DNA of 64,000 nucleotides from Rossellomorea aquimaris (GCF_000935355.1 NZ_JXZC01000003.1:186001-250000); one strand, 5' to 3'; numbered from the stretch's first letter, positions 44,206 through 53,076 are shown. Notes: a model not told the origin generated them from the sequence alone. Made by a program: numbers and translations.

Positions 44206-45093
44206 ATGTTCCGTGTCATGATGGCAAAGTTACTGCGCCTCTTTTCTGATCAATCCACCAAAACACCTATGATCCCCCGGCAGGATGTACGAATGAAAAA
44301 AGATGTGTTAGTTGAAACCACTGTCGGGCCCACTTACGTTTCCTTCTATTATCCTTCGGCAGCAAAACAGAAAAAACTCCCTCTCTATATTAACTTCCAT
44401 GGCGGGGCGTTCATCATGAATGATAAGGAGATGGATGATCCCTATTGCCGTTACCTGGCGAATCAGGCTGAATGTGTTGTTCTGAATGTCGAATATGGCA
44501 AAGCACCCGAGTATCCTTTTCCGAAAGCCATTGAACAGGGCTATGACATCATTCGATGGGTGAAGGGAAGAGCGGAGGAGCTGGGCATTGAGGCGGAAAA
44601 GGTCATGGTTGGCGGACAAAGCTCAGGCGGAAATATTGCTGCAGCCCTTTGCCTCTACCTTGAAGAAAAGGGGGACGAGCAGCCCCTGCTTCAAGTGCTC
44701 TCGTGCCCTATGCTGGATTTTGTTACCCCTCATGCTGAGAAGCCGGAACCAGACAAGTGGCGTTCCCGTTTTCCTAAAGCAGCCCATTTTATCCATATGT
44801 GTTACGTCCCAGGGAAGGGACAAGCGGGGCATCTTCTCGCTTCCCCAGTCCGAGCCGAGGTTAGCGGCCGATTAGCCGCAGCCCTGATTCTAATAGCTGA
44901 GTCCGATGCATTCAGGCCGGAAGCCGAATGCTATGCGGAGAAATTAAAAGCAGCAGGGGTGAACGTTCAAGAGGCGATATTCAGGGGCTGTGCCCATGCG
45001 TTTACCCATCTGGGACCGAAAGAAAGAGCAGAAGAGGCCTGGCAATTGATCGCAGGCAAAATCAGGGCTGTTTCTGAAGCCCCTCCATATTGA
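44206..45093 (+). CDS. Alpha/beta hydrolase, HSL-type carboxylesterase
   Basis: About 295 residues. The oxyanion motif is FHGGAF (near 65), the nucleophile elbow GGQSSGGNIAAAL (near 145), the acid is in AESDAFRPEAE and the His in GCAHAFTH (near 265), i.e. a complete triad of the hormone-sensitive-lipase family. It hydrolyses short acyl esters. AAGGGAGG at 44190 is too close to the ATG at 44200 and well placed for the ATG at 44206, which I chose. It lies upstream of the carotenoid genes; a role with their acylated products is only a guess. Confidence 0.85.
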   Translation: MFRVMMAKLLRLFSDQSTKTPMIPRQDVRMKKDVLVETTVGPTYVSFYYPSAAKQKKLPLYINFHGGAFIMNDKEMDDPYCRYLANQAECVVLNVEYGKAPEYPFPKAIEQGYDIIRWVKGRAEELGIEAEKVMVGGQSSGGNIAAALCLYLEEKGDEQPLLQVLSCPMLDFVTPHAEKPEPDKWRSRFPKAAHFIHMCYVPGKGQAGHLLASPVRAEVSGRLAAALILIAESDAFRPEAECYAEKLKAAGVNVQEAIFRGCAHAFTHLGPKERAEEAWQLIAGKIRAVSEAPPY

Positions 45094-45275
45094 ATCTTGT
45101 CCCAAACACATTCAACGTTTTTTCTTATAGGCAGTGAGGGTATAAAACAAGTGTGGAGGATACAGACTTGATGTATTGGAAAAAACACTGGCACAGGGCC
45201 AGGCAGATGTTGAATGTGTTATAGAGAACCATACATACTCCAAACAAGATTTCCGAACAGGAGGAACGGTAACCA

Positions 45276-46763
45276 TTGAAAAATAAAACGGTACTTATCA
45301 TTGGAGGCGGACTCGGCGGGGTGTCGGCTGCCATAACACTCGCACAGGCGGGATACGATGTCTCTTTATATGAAAAAAACGATCACATTGGAGGAAAGTT
45401 GAACCGGCTCGAGCAAGACGGCTTTGGCTTTGATCTTGGCCCGTCCATTTTGACGATGCCCCAGATCTTTGAGAAATTGTTTGCGGCCAGTGGGAAATCG
45501 ATGAAGGATTATGTCCAGATTGAAAGGCTGGATCATCAATGGCGTTCCTTCTTCCCCGATGGAAATGTCATAGACTTGTATGAAGATATGAAAGACATGC
45601 GGGTGAAGAATGCCTCTCTCAGTGAAAAGGACATTCGTGAATATCAACGTCTGCTGGAGCATTCGAAGACTCATTACGATATGACGGATAAAACCTTATT
45701 TAAAGGTGCGGATACGGCCAGAGGAATCGTCAAGCAGGCGGGACTGTTCAGTGTCTTGAAGAACATTGACCTGATGTCCACGGTGCATAAATCCCTCGAT
45801 AAGCGGATCAGTCATGAGCAGTTTCGCGATATGCTCTCTTATTTTATCAAGTATGTGGGTTCGTCCCCTTACGATGCGCCGGCCGTGATGAATATGATGA
45901 TCTACATGCAGCATGAGCAGGGAGCATGGTACGTTCCCGGCGGTTTGCACAAGCTCGCCGATGCTCTTGTGAAGCTGGCGGAAGAAGTGGGGGTGACCTT
46001 TCACCTCGGAAGGCAGATCGTCAAACTAGACAAGAAGGATGGCGACATCACCGGAGCCGTTTTGGAAGACGGGACACGGGTGACGGCCAATCATTATGTG
46101 TCCAATATGGAAGTCATACCGGTGTACGAACGATTACTGGAGGAAGACAGCGATTATATTCATAAATTAAAAAAGAAATTCGAACCGGCGAGTTCCGGTC
46201 TCGTCATGCACCTCGGTGTGAAGAAGAGTTATCCGCAGCTCCGTCATCACAATTTCTTTTTCGCCGAAAATATGAAGGAGCAAATGGAATCGATCTTCCA
46301 CCGCCATGAACTGCCAGAGGACCCTGTCATTTATCTCGTCAATGTCAATAAGACCGATCCGACACAGGCCCCTCCAGGACATGAAAACATCAAAGTGCTT
46401 CCTCACATTCCGTTTATCCGGGATGAGAATCCGTATACTCAAGCCGACTATGAACAATTCGTAGAACGGGTCCTGATCAAGCTGGAGAAGATGGGCCTCG
46501 ATGGCTTGCGTGAGAACATTGTCACGAGGGACATGTGGACACCGGAAGATATCAGGCGTACGTATGGATCCGACCGCGGGGCGATTTATGGGACGGTGTC
46601 AGACAGTAAGAAGAATAAAGGGTTGAAGCATCCGAAACAGAGTGAACGGTACGACAACCTCTATTTTGTTGGGGGGACGGTGAACCCCGGAGGTGGAATG
46701 CCGATGGTTACCTTAAGCGGCCAGCTTGTCGGAGAGAAAATTATGGAGAGGGATTCTGGATAA
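45276..46763 (+). CDS. crtP: 4,4'-diaponeurosporene oxygenase CrtP (CrtNb)
   Basis: A 495-residue FAD-dependent carotenoid oxidase. The N-terminal dinucleotide fold is VLIIGGGLGGVSAAITLAQ, followed by FGFDLGPSILTMPQIFEKLF, and the C-terminal motif is NLYFVGGTVNPGGGMPMVTL. Residue by residue it follows Staphylococcus aureus CrtP (oxidation of the terminal methyl of 4,4'-diaponeurosporene) more closely than the desaturase CrtN, for instance in YFIKYVGSSPYDAPAV. TTG start at 45276 with AGGAGG 11 to 16 bases upstream. The desaturase and squalene-type synthase genes must lie elsewhere. Confidence 0.9.
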   Translation: MKNKTVLIIGGGLGGVSAAITLAQAGYDVSLYEKNDHIGGKLNRLEQDGFGFDLGPSILTMPQIFEKLFAASGKSMKDYVQIERLDHQWRSFFPDGNVIDLYEDMKDMRVKNASLSEKDIREYQRLLEHSKTHYDMTDKTLFKGADTARGIVKQAGLFSVLKNIDLMSTVHKSLDKRISHEQFRDMLSYFIKYVGSSPYDAPAVMNMMIYMQHEQGAWYVPGGLHKLADALVKLAEEVGVTFHLGRQIVKLDKKDGDITGAVLEDGTRVTANHYVSNMEVIPVYERLLEEDSDYIHKLKKKFEPASSGLVMHLGVKKSYPQLRHHNFFFAENMKEQMESIFHRHELPEDPVIYLVNVNKTDPTQAPPGHENIKVLPHIPFIRDENPYTQADYEQFVERVLIKLEKMGLDGLRENIVTRDMWTPEDIRRTYGSDRGAIYGTVSDSKKNKGLKHPKQSERYDNLYFVGGTVNPGGGMPMVTLSGQLVGEKIMERDSG

Positions 46764-46778
46764 AAAAGGGGTGATGTC

Positions 46779-47279
46779 ATGATCGTCTCACTGCCTGACC
46801 ATTGGATCATCCTCATTGATGTGATTGCCTGGACGTTCTTTCATCTCGCCATTTCGGCCGTTTGTTTGAAACTGCCGTTGACGTGGTTCCTGAAAGACCA
46901 TTACTGGTTCCGGACGTTCCCTTTTGAGCAATCCGGGGCATTGTGGCAGCGTTTATTCCGGGTGAAAGCGTGGAAGGGATTGATTCTGGATGGCACGATT
47001 TTTTTCAAAAAGGGATACAGTAAAAAGGGGCTGCATGGAACGAAGTCGAGGGACTTGATCGTATTTGCGGCGGAAACAAAACGTGCGGAATTGACCCATT
47101 GGCTATCCATTCTCCCTGCTCCGTTGTTCTTCATATGGAATCCGGTATGGGCAGGATGGGGGATGGTCCTGTATGCCCTTGTCTTTAACCTTCCGATTAT
47201 TGTGGTTCAGCGGTACAATCGGGGGCGGATATCGGCGATTACGTCAGGTGTTGGAAAGAAAAAACTACATAAAGGTTGA
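46779..47279 (+). CDS. crtO: Glycosyl-4,4'-diaponeurosporenoate acyltransferase CrtO
   Basis: A 166-residue membrane protein with hydrophobic segments at about 10-32 and 105-140. The conserved core is KAWKGLILDGTIFFKKGY and ETKRAELTHWLSILPAPLF, then NLPIIVVQRYNRGR near the end, the same order as in staphylococcal CrtO. It esterifies the glucosyl carotenoid with a fatty acid, the last step to staphyloxanthin-type pigments. It starts 15 bases after crtP with AAAAAGGGGTGATGTC upstream. Confidence 0.88.
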   Translation: MIVSLPDHWIILIDVIAWTFFHLAISAVCLKLPLTWFLKDHYWFRTFPFEQSGALWQRLFRVKAWKGLILDGTIFFKKGYSKKGLHGTKSRDLIVFAAETKRAELTHWLSILPAPLFFIWNPVWAGWGMVLYALVFNLPIIVVQRYNRGRISAITSGVGKKKLHKG

Positions 47280-47319
47280 ATGGGGATTGCCGCAATTCTA
47301 GAGGAAGGAGGTAGATGGC

Positions 47320-48426
47320 ATGACAGCTTCAGAAGTGATCAATCTCATCCTGGGTGTCCTGGGGGTAATCATTGGCATGATTGTGTTTTGGTCATTGCCG
47401 GTTCCGAGATTCACCTCCAAACATACGGCGGGGTTGCCGTTTGTGTCCATCATTATCCCTGCCCGGAATGAAGAAGGTAGGATTTCCCCTTTATTGAAGT
47501 CATTGCAGGAGCAGCGATTCAAGGCATTTGAGGTTCTGTTGGTGGATGATGATTCATCGGATCGAACCGTTGATGTCGCAGAAAGCTACGGTGTGACGGT
47601 CCTGCACAATAACGGGGCAGGGAAATCATCTGCCTGCTGGCGGGGTGCCAAGGAGGCAAAAGGGGACTGGTTATTGTTCCTGGATGCCGATACCCGGTTC
47701 ATGAATGTGGATGGATTACGGAATCTTTTGCATGTCTACGAGAGGAAAGGAGCGAGGGGAATCCTCGCCTTGCAGCCCTATCACATCGTGGAGCGTGTGT
47801 ATGAACATCTCTCTATCGTTTTTAACATCATCGTCGTGGTGGGGATGAATCTATTCACCCTCTGGGGATCCCGTTTTAAAGCCGCCGGCTCGTTCGGACC
47901 TTGTATTCTATGTAATCGAGACGATTATTTTTTATCCGGCGGGCATGAAAAGATTGAGGGGGCCATCATGGATGATCTGGCACTGGGAGAGGCCTTTCTT
48001 GATCAGAACCTTCCCGTTCGCTGCCTGGGCGGCAGGGGGATCATTTCGTTTCGCATGTATCCGGAAGGGGTGGGAAGCCTGATCGAAGGCTGGTGCAAAA
48101 GTTTTGCCGTTGGTTCCAAGTCCACTCATCCCGTCGTCATGTTGATGGTCATCCTCTGGATTACGGGAAGTTTAACGAGCGCGTCTTCATTGATTTCTTC
48201 GATGATAGAGGGAAGCACTTCCGCTATGATCATCTATGGAGTATTGTATATCCTCTACGGCGTTCAAACAGCATGGTTTGCCCGAAGAGTCGGGGATTTC
48301 AGGTGGGGGTATTTCCCTTTTTATCCTTTGTTCTTTTTATTCTTTGTGGTGATTTTCCTTTATTCTTTTGTTCGGGTGAATGTGTTTCATTCGGTGAAGT
48401 GGAAGGGGCGGAAGATTAAGGTGTGA
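47320..48426 (+). CDS. crtQ: 4,4'-diaponeurosporenoate glycosyltransferase CrtQ
   Basis: A 368-residue family 2 glycosyltransferase. It has an N-terminal membrane anchor (about 5-25), VSIIIPARNEEGRI (about 43-56), VLLVDDDSSDRT (about 75-86), the LFLDADTRF metal motif (about 124) and three C-terminal spans. It transfers glucose to the carboxyl group of diaponeurosporenoate. AGGAAGGAGGTAGATGGC precedes the ATG. With crtP and crtO it completes the tailoring half of the pigment pathway. Confidence 0.88.
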   Translation: MTASEVINLILGVLGVIIGMIVFWSLPVPRFTSKHTAGLPFVSIIIPARNEEGRISPLLKSLQEQRFKAFEVLLVDDDSSDRTVDVAESYGVTVLHNNGAGKSSACWRGAKEAKGDWLLFLDADTRFMNVDGLRNLLHVYERKGARGILALQPYHIVERVYEHLSIVFNIIVVVGMNLFTLWGSRFKAAGSFGPCILCNRDDYFLSGGHEKIEGAIMDDLALGEAFLDQNLPVRCLGGRGIISFRMYPEGVGSLIEGWCKSFAVGSKSTHPVVMLMVILWITGSLTSASSLISSMIEGSTSAMIIYGVLYILYGVQTAWFARRVGDFRWGYFPFYPLFFLFFVVIFLYSFVRVNVFHSVKWKGRKIKV

Positions 48427-48428
48427 AG

Positions 48429-48466
48429 GGGAGAGTGGGGACGTTTCCCTCTCTATTTTTTTGCAT
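48429..48466 (+). terminator. Terminator of the carotenoid operon
   Basis: GGGGAGAG and GGGA pair with TCCC and CTCTC around ACGTT, followed by TATTTTTTTG, directly after the crtQ stop. Confidence 0.7.
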
Positions 48467-48561
48467 GAGAGGGAATTCTCCAATAAAAAAGCGCCACTAT
48501 CCACAACTTGTTTCACCAGAAAAGTAGACTAAGAACCGTCCCCTGTTTGTCTCGTCCCTAT

Positions 48562-48906
48562 TCAATTCAGTCTTAATGATTTCTTGAACTCATTATAGGC
48601 CTGCAGAGAGTAATCATCCCCGAATTCCAGGATGATTTTTTCTATGTTTTCTTGTTCCTGAACCAAGGTTGGATGCACTTCCGTTGTATTGGCTATTTCA
48701 TAGACGGTATGAAGAAAGTCTACCATTTCTCCTATTAAGAAGGCGTTTCGTAACTTTTTAAACTCTTGAATGACGACCGGGATGTATTGAAATGCCTCCT
48801 CTGAAGTCATATTTGCGGTAATTTCTTCAAAGGATTGGCTGAAGTACCATTCGTCATGATCGAGCTTCTCCTGCCAGTTTATAAATATTTCATGTAATGG
48901 TTTCAT
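48562..48906 (-). CDS. Candidate immunity protein for the SAR2788-type toxin
   Basis: A 114-residue acidic, helical cytoplasmic protein (WQEKLDHDEWYFSQSFEEI, then IVEEF-like helices) without a recognised domain. AAAGGGTGAATTCC precedes the ATG at 48906; a GTG at 48915 is in frame but too close to the binding site. It lies 12 bases after the toxin gene on the same strand, the usual place of an immunity gene, and small size and acidity fit. Function is inferred from position. Confidence 0.6.
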   Translation of the reverse strand: MKPLHEIFINWQEKLDHDEWYFSQSFEEITANMTSEEAFQYIPVVIQEFKKLRNAFLIGEMVDFLHTVYEIANTTEVHPTLVQEQENIEKIILEFGDDYSLQAYNEFKKSLRLN

Positions 48907-48918
48907 GGAATTCACCCT

Positions 48919-49770
48919 TTACTTAAACTTAAAATCATCAAATTTCTTCGTTTTTTTATTATAATTAAAATGGATGGAAATGGTAGACTTACCTTTGACT
49001 TTGAACGTCCTTTGCATCTTTACCCATCCATCTTTACCCGGCCAACGTTTGTCTGTCATTTTAGACGCGGGTATGACTTCTTTTGCGCCGGATAATGGAT
49101 TAGATAATACGCTTTTCATAGCAATTTGTTCTTCCAGGTTATTAGCAACGGTTCTGCCTGTTGATCCCTTCTTTAGAGATTTTTTTGCAATTTCTTTGCT
49201 TAAATCCTTTACAGCATCTTTAATGACTTTTTGTCCGTATTTTTTAACAATCCAGCTAATGCCGAATCGTGCAAGCAACCCAACCAAGATAGGGATTGCC
49301 GGTAATACAGAAGCTCGTATCTCAGTACTATCATATTCCGAAATTTCACCAGTCATTTGATTAATAAAAGTAGCTCGGAAAACTTCTTCACTATATTCTG
49401 TAATGATAACTTCATAATTGAATTTTTCAAGTGAATCTTCTTCGGTTGGGATTGTTCCACTGACTACAATGGTTTCAGTTTCAAAATCCATGTTCACATT
49501 TACTGTAGAATCGATTTCTTCAGAAATAAGGTTTGTTTGAAGGGCTACACTATCGTCCTTTTCCTGAACTTCTACCTCTAATTCTTCCGTATTCTCGATA
49601 TTAAGATTAAATTCATTTGCTATTTGTTTTATTTCCTGATTCGAAAGGTTAGTAAAGTCCTCTGTTTCTTCTATTCCATGGGCGGAGGCTCGTTCTACAT
49701 GAGGCAATAGTGAGACAAACAGTGTAAATACAATTAGATTTATTACGATTTTTGAAAGTTTATTGAGCAT
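48919..49770 (-). CDS. SAR2788 family putative secreted toxin
   Basis: A 283-residue protein with a signal peptide (residues about 5-30, IVINLIVFTLFVSLLP, then an AXA-like site at ERASAHG). An acidic pro-region follows (about 30-150), then a hydrophobic segment (VLPAIPILVGLLARFGISWIV, about 154-174, given here in pieces: VLPAIPILVG and LLARFGISWIV). The compact C-terminal domain ends DKRWPGKDGWVKMQ and HFNYNKKTKKFDDFKFK, the look of a BECR/RNase-like toxin tip. I place it in the SAR2788 family from this layout. TAGGAGAAACAC precedes the ATG. It is sandwiched between a protease and a putative immunity gene. Confidence 0.72.
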   Translation of the reverse strand: MLNKLSKIVINLIVFTLFVSLLPHVERASAHGIEETEDFTNLSNQEIKQIANEFNLNIENTEELEVEVQEKDDSVALQTNLISEEIDSTVNVNMDFETETIVVSGTIPTEEDSLEKFNYEVIITEYSEEVFRATFINQMTGEISEYDSTEIRASVLPAIPILVGLLARFGISWIVKKYGQKVIKDAVKDLSKEIAKKSLKKGSTGRTVANNLEEQIAMKSVLSNPLSGAKEVIPASKMTDKRWPGKDGWVKMQRTFKVKGKSTISIHFNYNKKTKKFDDFKFK

Positions 49771-49785
49771 GTGTTTCTCCTAATG

Positions 49786-50661
49786 TTAATTTAGTATGAT
49801 TAAACCTTCGCCATAATCAGGGTCAAAATCCTTTTCTCCCAAATCACATATATAAGGCTTAAGTAGTTTTCTAATCTCGTTTTTACTATTTTCATTGTCA
49901 GATAATATTAATGCCAAAATCCCAGTAAAGTAGGCAGCAGCAAATGAGGTCCCACTAAATGTGTCGTATGAACCATCACTTGTTGTAGAGTATATGTCCA
50001 CTCCTGGAGCGGCGTAATCAATTTTCCCTTTCGCTGACATATTCGATCTTTGGAAATTCTTATTTACTGCAGAAATAGATAGCACATTTTCATACTTTGC
50101 AGGATAATCAACACTCAACCCCATTGTATTTCCTGAAGCAGCAACTACGATGATTCCTGCATCAATTGCTTTGTTAATGGCATTGGATAATTCGGGTATA
50201 TCGTTCTGTAATCCAAAGCTCATATTCATTAGATCAACTTCTTCGTTTATTGCCCATTCAATTCCTCTTATTACTGCTTTGGTGTTACTCTTATTCATAG
50301 AGTCAAGTACCTTAACATCATAGATTTCTGCATCTGGCGCAACTCCCACAGTGCCAATCTCGTTATCATTTGCTGCAATAATTCCTCCAATCGCTGTACC
50401 ATGTCCGCTTTCGTCACTAATGGCTTTCCCTGGGCTCAATGCATTGTATGAGTTAACAACTTTACCGGATAAATCTTCATGAGAACCATTAATGCCACTG
50501 TCTAACACGGCAATTTTAATGTTCTGTCCTCGATTCTCACTTTCTTGAAGATGAAGTTTTTTTATACCCCAAGGTGTTACTTGCTTCTCTTCAGAGAAAA
50601 CAGATACTTGTTTATGAGTGGTGAAAAAACATATTGAAAATATGATTAGTGCTAGAATCAA
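49786..50661 (-). CDS. Membrane-anchored or secreted S8 (subtilisin-like) protease
   Basis: A 291-residue subtilase without an evident inhibitor propeptide. The N-terminal hydrophobic anchor is ILALIIFSICFF. The triad is Asp in KIAVLDSGINGSHED (about 54), His in ESGHGTAIGG (about 86) and Ser in FSGTSFAAAY (about 240), and the oxyanion Asn is in AASGNTMG. The only standard start, a TTG at 50661, has no ribosome binding site; in-frame codons further up add a basic stretch and AAGGGGAA lies well spaced before an ATC, so a rare start or a start-codon mutation is possible. It is the first gene of the operon with the toxin and could process or activate it. Confidence 0.8.
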   Translation of the reverse strand: MILALIIFSICFFTTHKQVSVFSEEKQVTPWGIKKLHLQESENRGQNIKIAVLDSGINGSHEDLSGKVVNSYNALSPGKAISDESGHGTAIGGIIAANDNEIGTVGVAPDAEIYDVKVLDSMNKSNTKAVIRGIEWAINEEVDLMNMSFGLQNDIPELSNAINKAIDAGIIVVAASGNTMGLSVDYPAKYENVLSISAVNKNFQRSNMSAKGKIDYAAPGVDIYSTTSDGSYDTFSGTSFAAAYFTGILALILSDNENSKNEIRKLLKPYICDLGEKDFDPDYGEGLIILN

Positions 50662-50930
50662 TAAAAAGATGAAAGATGAAAAAACTATGGTTCTATATCT
50701 GATCGTACATTTCCCCTTAGAATATCAGTGTTGTGTATGAAATTTCCTTCCCTCCTTTAACGTGTATCACTTATTAGGTCCATACTTCGCCATTAACACA
50801 TTAAGTGTACATAACTTACTTAAAGCCAAACTTAAAGCAGCCTTAAATTAACCATAAATTTCAATAATTCCACGATTTTCATTGTGAAGTGAGTCGTGAA
50901 TAATAGAAAACCTAATCATAATTTTTATAT

Positions 50931-50956
50931 AAACGCGTCCCCACGCGTTTTTTTCT
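50931..50956 (+). terminator. Orphan hairpin with T run
   Basis: AAACGCGT (50931-50938) and ACGCGTTT (50943-50950) with a CCCC loop, followed by TTTTC. It is a textbook plus-strand terminator, but no plus-strand gene ends nearby (the previous one stops at 48426). The remaining 50662-51035 region holds no reading frame I would support. Confidence 0.6.
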
Positions 50957-50997
50957 TTTGTCCAAAACAATAATCCAGTAAATTTTCAAAAATATGT

Positions 50998-51014
50998 TGT
51001 AAAGCGCTTTCAAT
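50998..51014 (+). promoter_or_regulatory. cre-like operator
   Basis: TGTAAAGCGCTTTCAAT contains the palindrome AAAGCGCTTT and agrees with the CcpA cre consensus at about 12 of 14 positions. It lies about 90 bases before the LacI-family gene, a sensible place for carbon catabolite control of the sugar-acid operon. Confidence 0.5.
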
Positions 51015-51035
51015 TATCATATAATTTCAATAAAT

Positions 51036-51074
51036 CGATTTAGTAAACCGGTTTAGTAAAACGGTTTAGCAAAT
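51036..51074 (+). promoter_or_regulatory. Three tandem 13-base repeats, LacI-family operator array
   Basis: CGATTTAGTAAAC, CGGTTTAGTAAAA and CGGTTTAGCAAAT follow one another without gaps. Their junctions create the perfect palindrome TAAACCGGTTTA (51044-51055) and an imperfect one, the typical half-site arrangement with central CG of LacI/GalR regulators. The array lies just before the regulator's ribosome binding site and even covers the upstream in-frame ATG at 51073, so autoregulation is likely. Confidence 0.75.
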
Positions 51075-51093
51075 GAAAGTTGGAGAGTATGGA

Positions 51094-52095
51094 ATGAAAA
51101 AAGTAACGATTGCTGATGTTGCTCAGCATGCGAATGTATCGAAGAGTACCGTTTCCCAATATTTGAATAATCGCTTTGATTATATGAGGGAAGAAACGAA
51201 GAACCGAATAGAAGAATCCATCAAAGAGCTTGGGTATCGACCGAATATTGTCGCGAGAAGCCTCAAGCAGAAGTCGACGACGACGATCGGAGTGATTGTG
51301 GCGAATATTCTCCACACGTTCTCGACCCAGGTGATCCGTGCGATCGAAGACACCTGCCAGGAAGCAGAATTTCACACGATTGTCTGTAATGCAGATGATG
51401 ATCCAGAGAAGGAACGGAAGTATATTGAAATGCTACGTGCCAAACAGGTGGATGGCATCATTCTGCTGCCAACAGGGGATAATGCAACCTTATACAATGA
51501 GATGCTGAAGGAGGGCTATCCGATCGTGTTCGTTGACCGGACGGTGCCTGATGTAAACATACCGGCTATGCTTCTAGACAATGAGAAAGCATCCGGGCTT
51601 GGCGTTCAGCACTTCATCGACAGAGGCTACACGAAGATCGGCATCATCACGAATGTAATCCGGAATGTCACGCCGAGGATGGAGAGGATCAACGGTTATA
51701 AGAACACGATGAGAGCCAATGGACTGGACATCCGGGATGACTATATTAAGAGTTTGGAAGTAAACCGGATCAAAGAAGGGGTTCACGAGCTCCTATCCTT
51801 GAACAATCCTCCGGAAGCGATCCTTGCGGGAAATGATTTAACGCTCATTGAAATCTTGAAATATGTAAAAGAGAACCATGTGAAGATTCCTGAGGATTTG
51901 GCGATTATCGGAATCGATGATGTTTCCTTTGCCGGTTTTTATGAGCCGGGATTGACGATCGTGGCACAGCCCACCTTTGAAATCGGCAAGAAAGCGGCGG
52001 AATTTTTATTAAATAAAATCCAGAAAAAAGAGGATCAGGAAGAGGGTCTTGTCTTCCGATTCGATCCTAAGTTAATCATACGAGAATCTTGTTAG
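51094..52095 (+). CDS. LacI-family transcriptional regulator
   Basis: About 333 residues. The N-terminal HTH is VTIADVAQHANVSKSTVSQY, followed by the hinge helix region NIVARSLKQKST. The effector domain is of the periplasmic-binding-protein type, with ILLPTGDN, DRTVPDVNIP, NDLTLIEIL and GIDDVSFAGF. It should sense a sugar acid or its phosphate and repress the operon downstream. TTGGAGAG precedes the ATG at 51094; the ATG at 51073 lies within the operator and has no binding site. The kinase gene begins 18 bases after its stop. Confidence 0.92.
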   Translation: MKKVTIADVAQHANVSKSTVSQYLNNRFDYMREETKNRIEESIKELGYRPNIVARSLKQKSTTTIGVIVANILHTFSTQVIRAIEDTCQEAEFHTIVCNADDDPEKERKYIEMLRAKQVDGIILLPTGDNATLYNEMLKEGYPIVFVDRTVPDVNIPAMLLDNEKASGLGVQHFIDRGYTKIGIITNVIRNVTPRMERINGYKNTMRANGLDIRDDYIKSLEVNRIKEGVHELLSLNNPPEAILAGNDLTLIEILKYVKENHVKIPEDLAIIGIDDVSFAGFYEPGLTIVAQPTFEIGKKAAEFLLNKIQKKEDQEEGLVFRFDPKLIIRESC

Positions 52096-52113
52096 ACAGA
52101 AAGGGTGTTACCC

Positions 52114-53067
52114 ATGAATGATGTAGTAACAATTGGCGATGCGATGATTACTCTTGATCCTTCATCGACGGGCCCGATGAGGTTTGTCTCTTCTTTTGAA
52201 CGGAAGATCGGGGGAGCCGAGCTGAACTTTGCGATTGGCTGTGCCAGGCTAGGGTTAAAGACCGGCTGGGTCAGCCGACTGGGGAATGACGAGTTCGGAA
52301 GACATATCTTCAACACCGTACGCGGTGAAGGGGTGGATGTGTCCGAAGTGGAGCTTGCGGATGGTTATCCGACTTCTCTGAACTTCAAGGAAATCATGGG
52401 GGACGGTAGCGTGCGGACCTTCTATTACAGAGACCGTTCTCCCACAACGGTGTTGACGAAGGAAACCTTGAATGAAGAGTTTTTGAAAAACACAAGGATC
52501 CTCCATATTACAGGAGTATTCCCTGCGGTGGATAAAACAAAAAATATTGAGCTGATTCGCCACGCGATCATTGAAGCGAAGAAGCATGGAGTAATGATTT
52601 CATGCGATCCGAATATTCGATTGAAACTGTGGAGTGAGGATGAAGCAAGGGATGTGTTGAGAAGTTTCCTCCCGCATGTAGACATCCTTCTGACGGGAAT
52701 CGAAGAAGCAGAGCTGTTGTTCGGAACATCCGACACCAATGAAATCATTGAGCATTGTAAGAAATTCGAGATCACACATCTTGCTATCAAGAAAGGCGAG
52801 GAAGGCTCGGTTGGATATGTGAACGGTGAGTATGTGGAAGCCCCGGCCGTAAAGGCGAAGAAAGTGGTGGATACAGTAGGTGCCGGTGATGGATTCGATG
52901 CAGGGTTCATTTACGGGATCCTTCAGAACTGGCCACTAGAGAAAGCGCTTTACTTCGCGAACATCATCGGCTCGATGGTCGTTAGTGTGACCGGTGATAA
53001 TGAAGGCCTGCCTTATTTAGAAGATGTGCTTGTCCATTTGGGAGAAAAAGAACGAGTGGAAAGGTAG
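52114..53067 (+). CDS. kdgK: 2-keto-3-deoxygluconate kinase (PfkB family)
   Basis: A 317-residue ribokinase-family sugar kinase. The N-terminal part has IGGAELNFAIGCARLG, the middle DRSPTTVL typical of KDG kinases, and the C-terminal ATP/anion-hole motif is DTVGAGDGFDAGFIYG with the catalytic Asp. It phosphorylates 2-keto-3-deoxygluconate to KDPG, which the aldolase at 54262 would split. AAAGGGTGTTACCC precedes the ATG. Confidence 0.88.
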   Translation: MNDVVTIGDAMITLDPSSTGPMRFVSSFERKIGGAELNFAIGCARLGLKTGWVSRLGNDEFGRHIFNTVRGEGVDVSEVELADGYPTSLNFKEIMGDGSVRTFYYRDRSPTTVLTKETLNEEFLKNTRILHITGVFPAVDKTKNIELIRHAIIEAKKHGVMISCDPNIRLKLWSEDEARDVLRSFLPHVDILLTGIEEAELLFGTSDTNEIIEHCKKFEITHLAIKKGEEGSVGYVNGEYVEAPAVKAKKVVDTVGAGDGFDAGFIYGILQNWPLEKALYFANIIGSMVVSVTGDNEGLPYLEDVLVHLGEKERVER

Positions 53068-53076
53068 GGGGATGAC

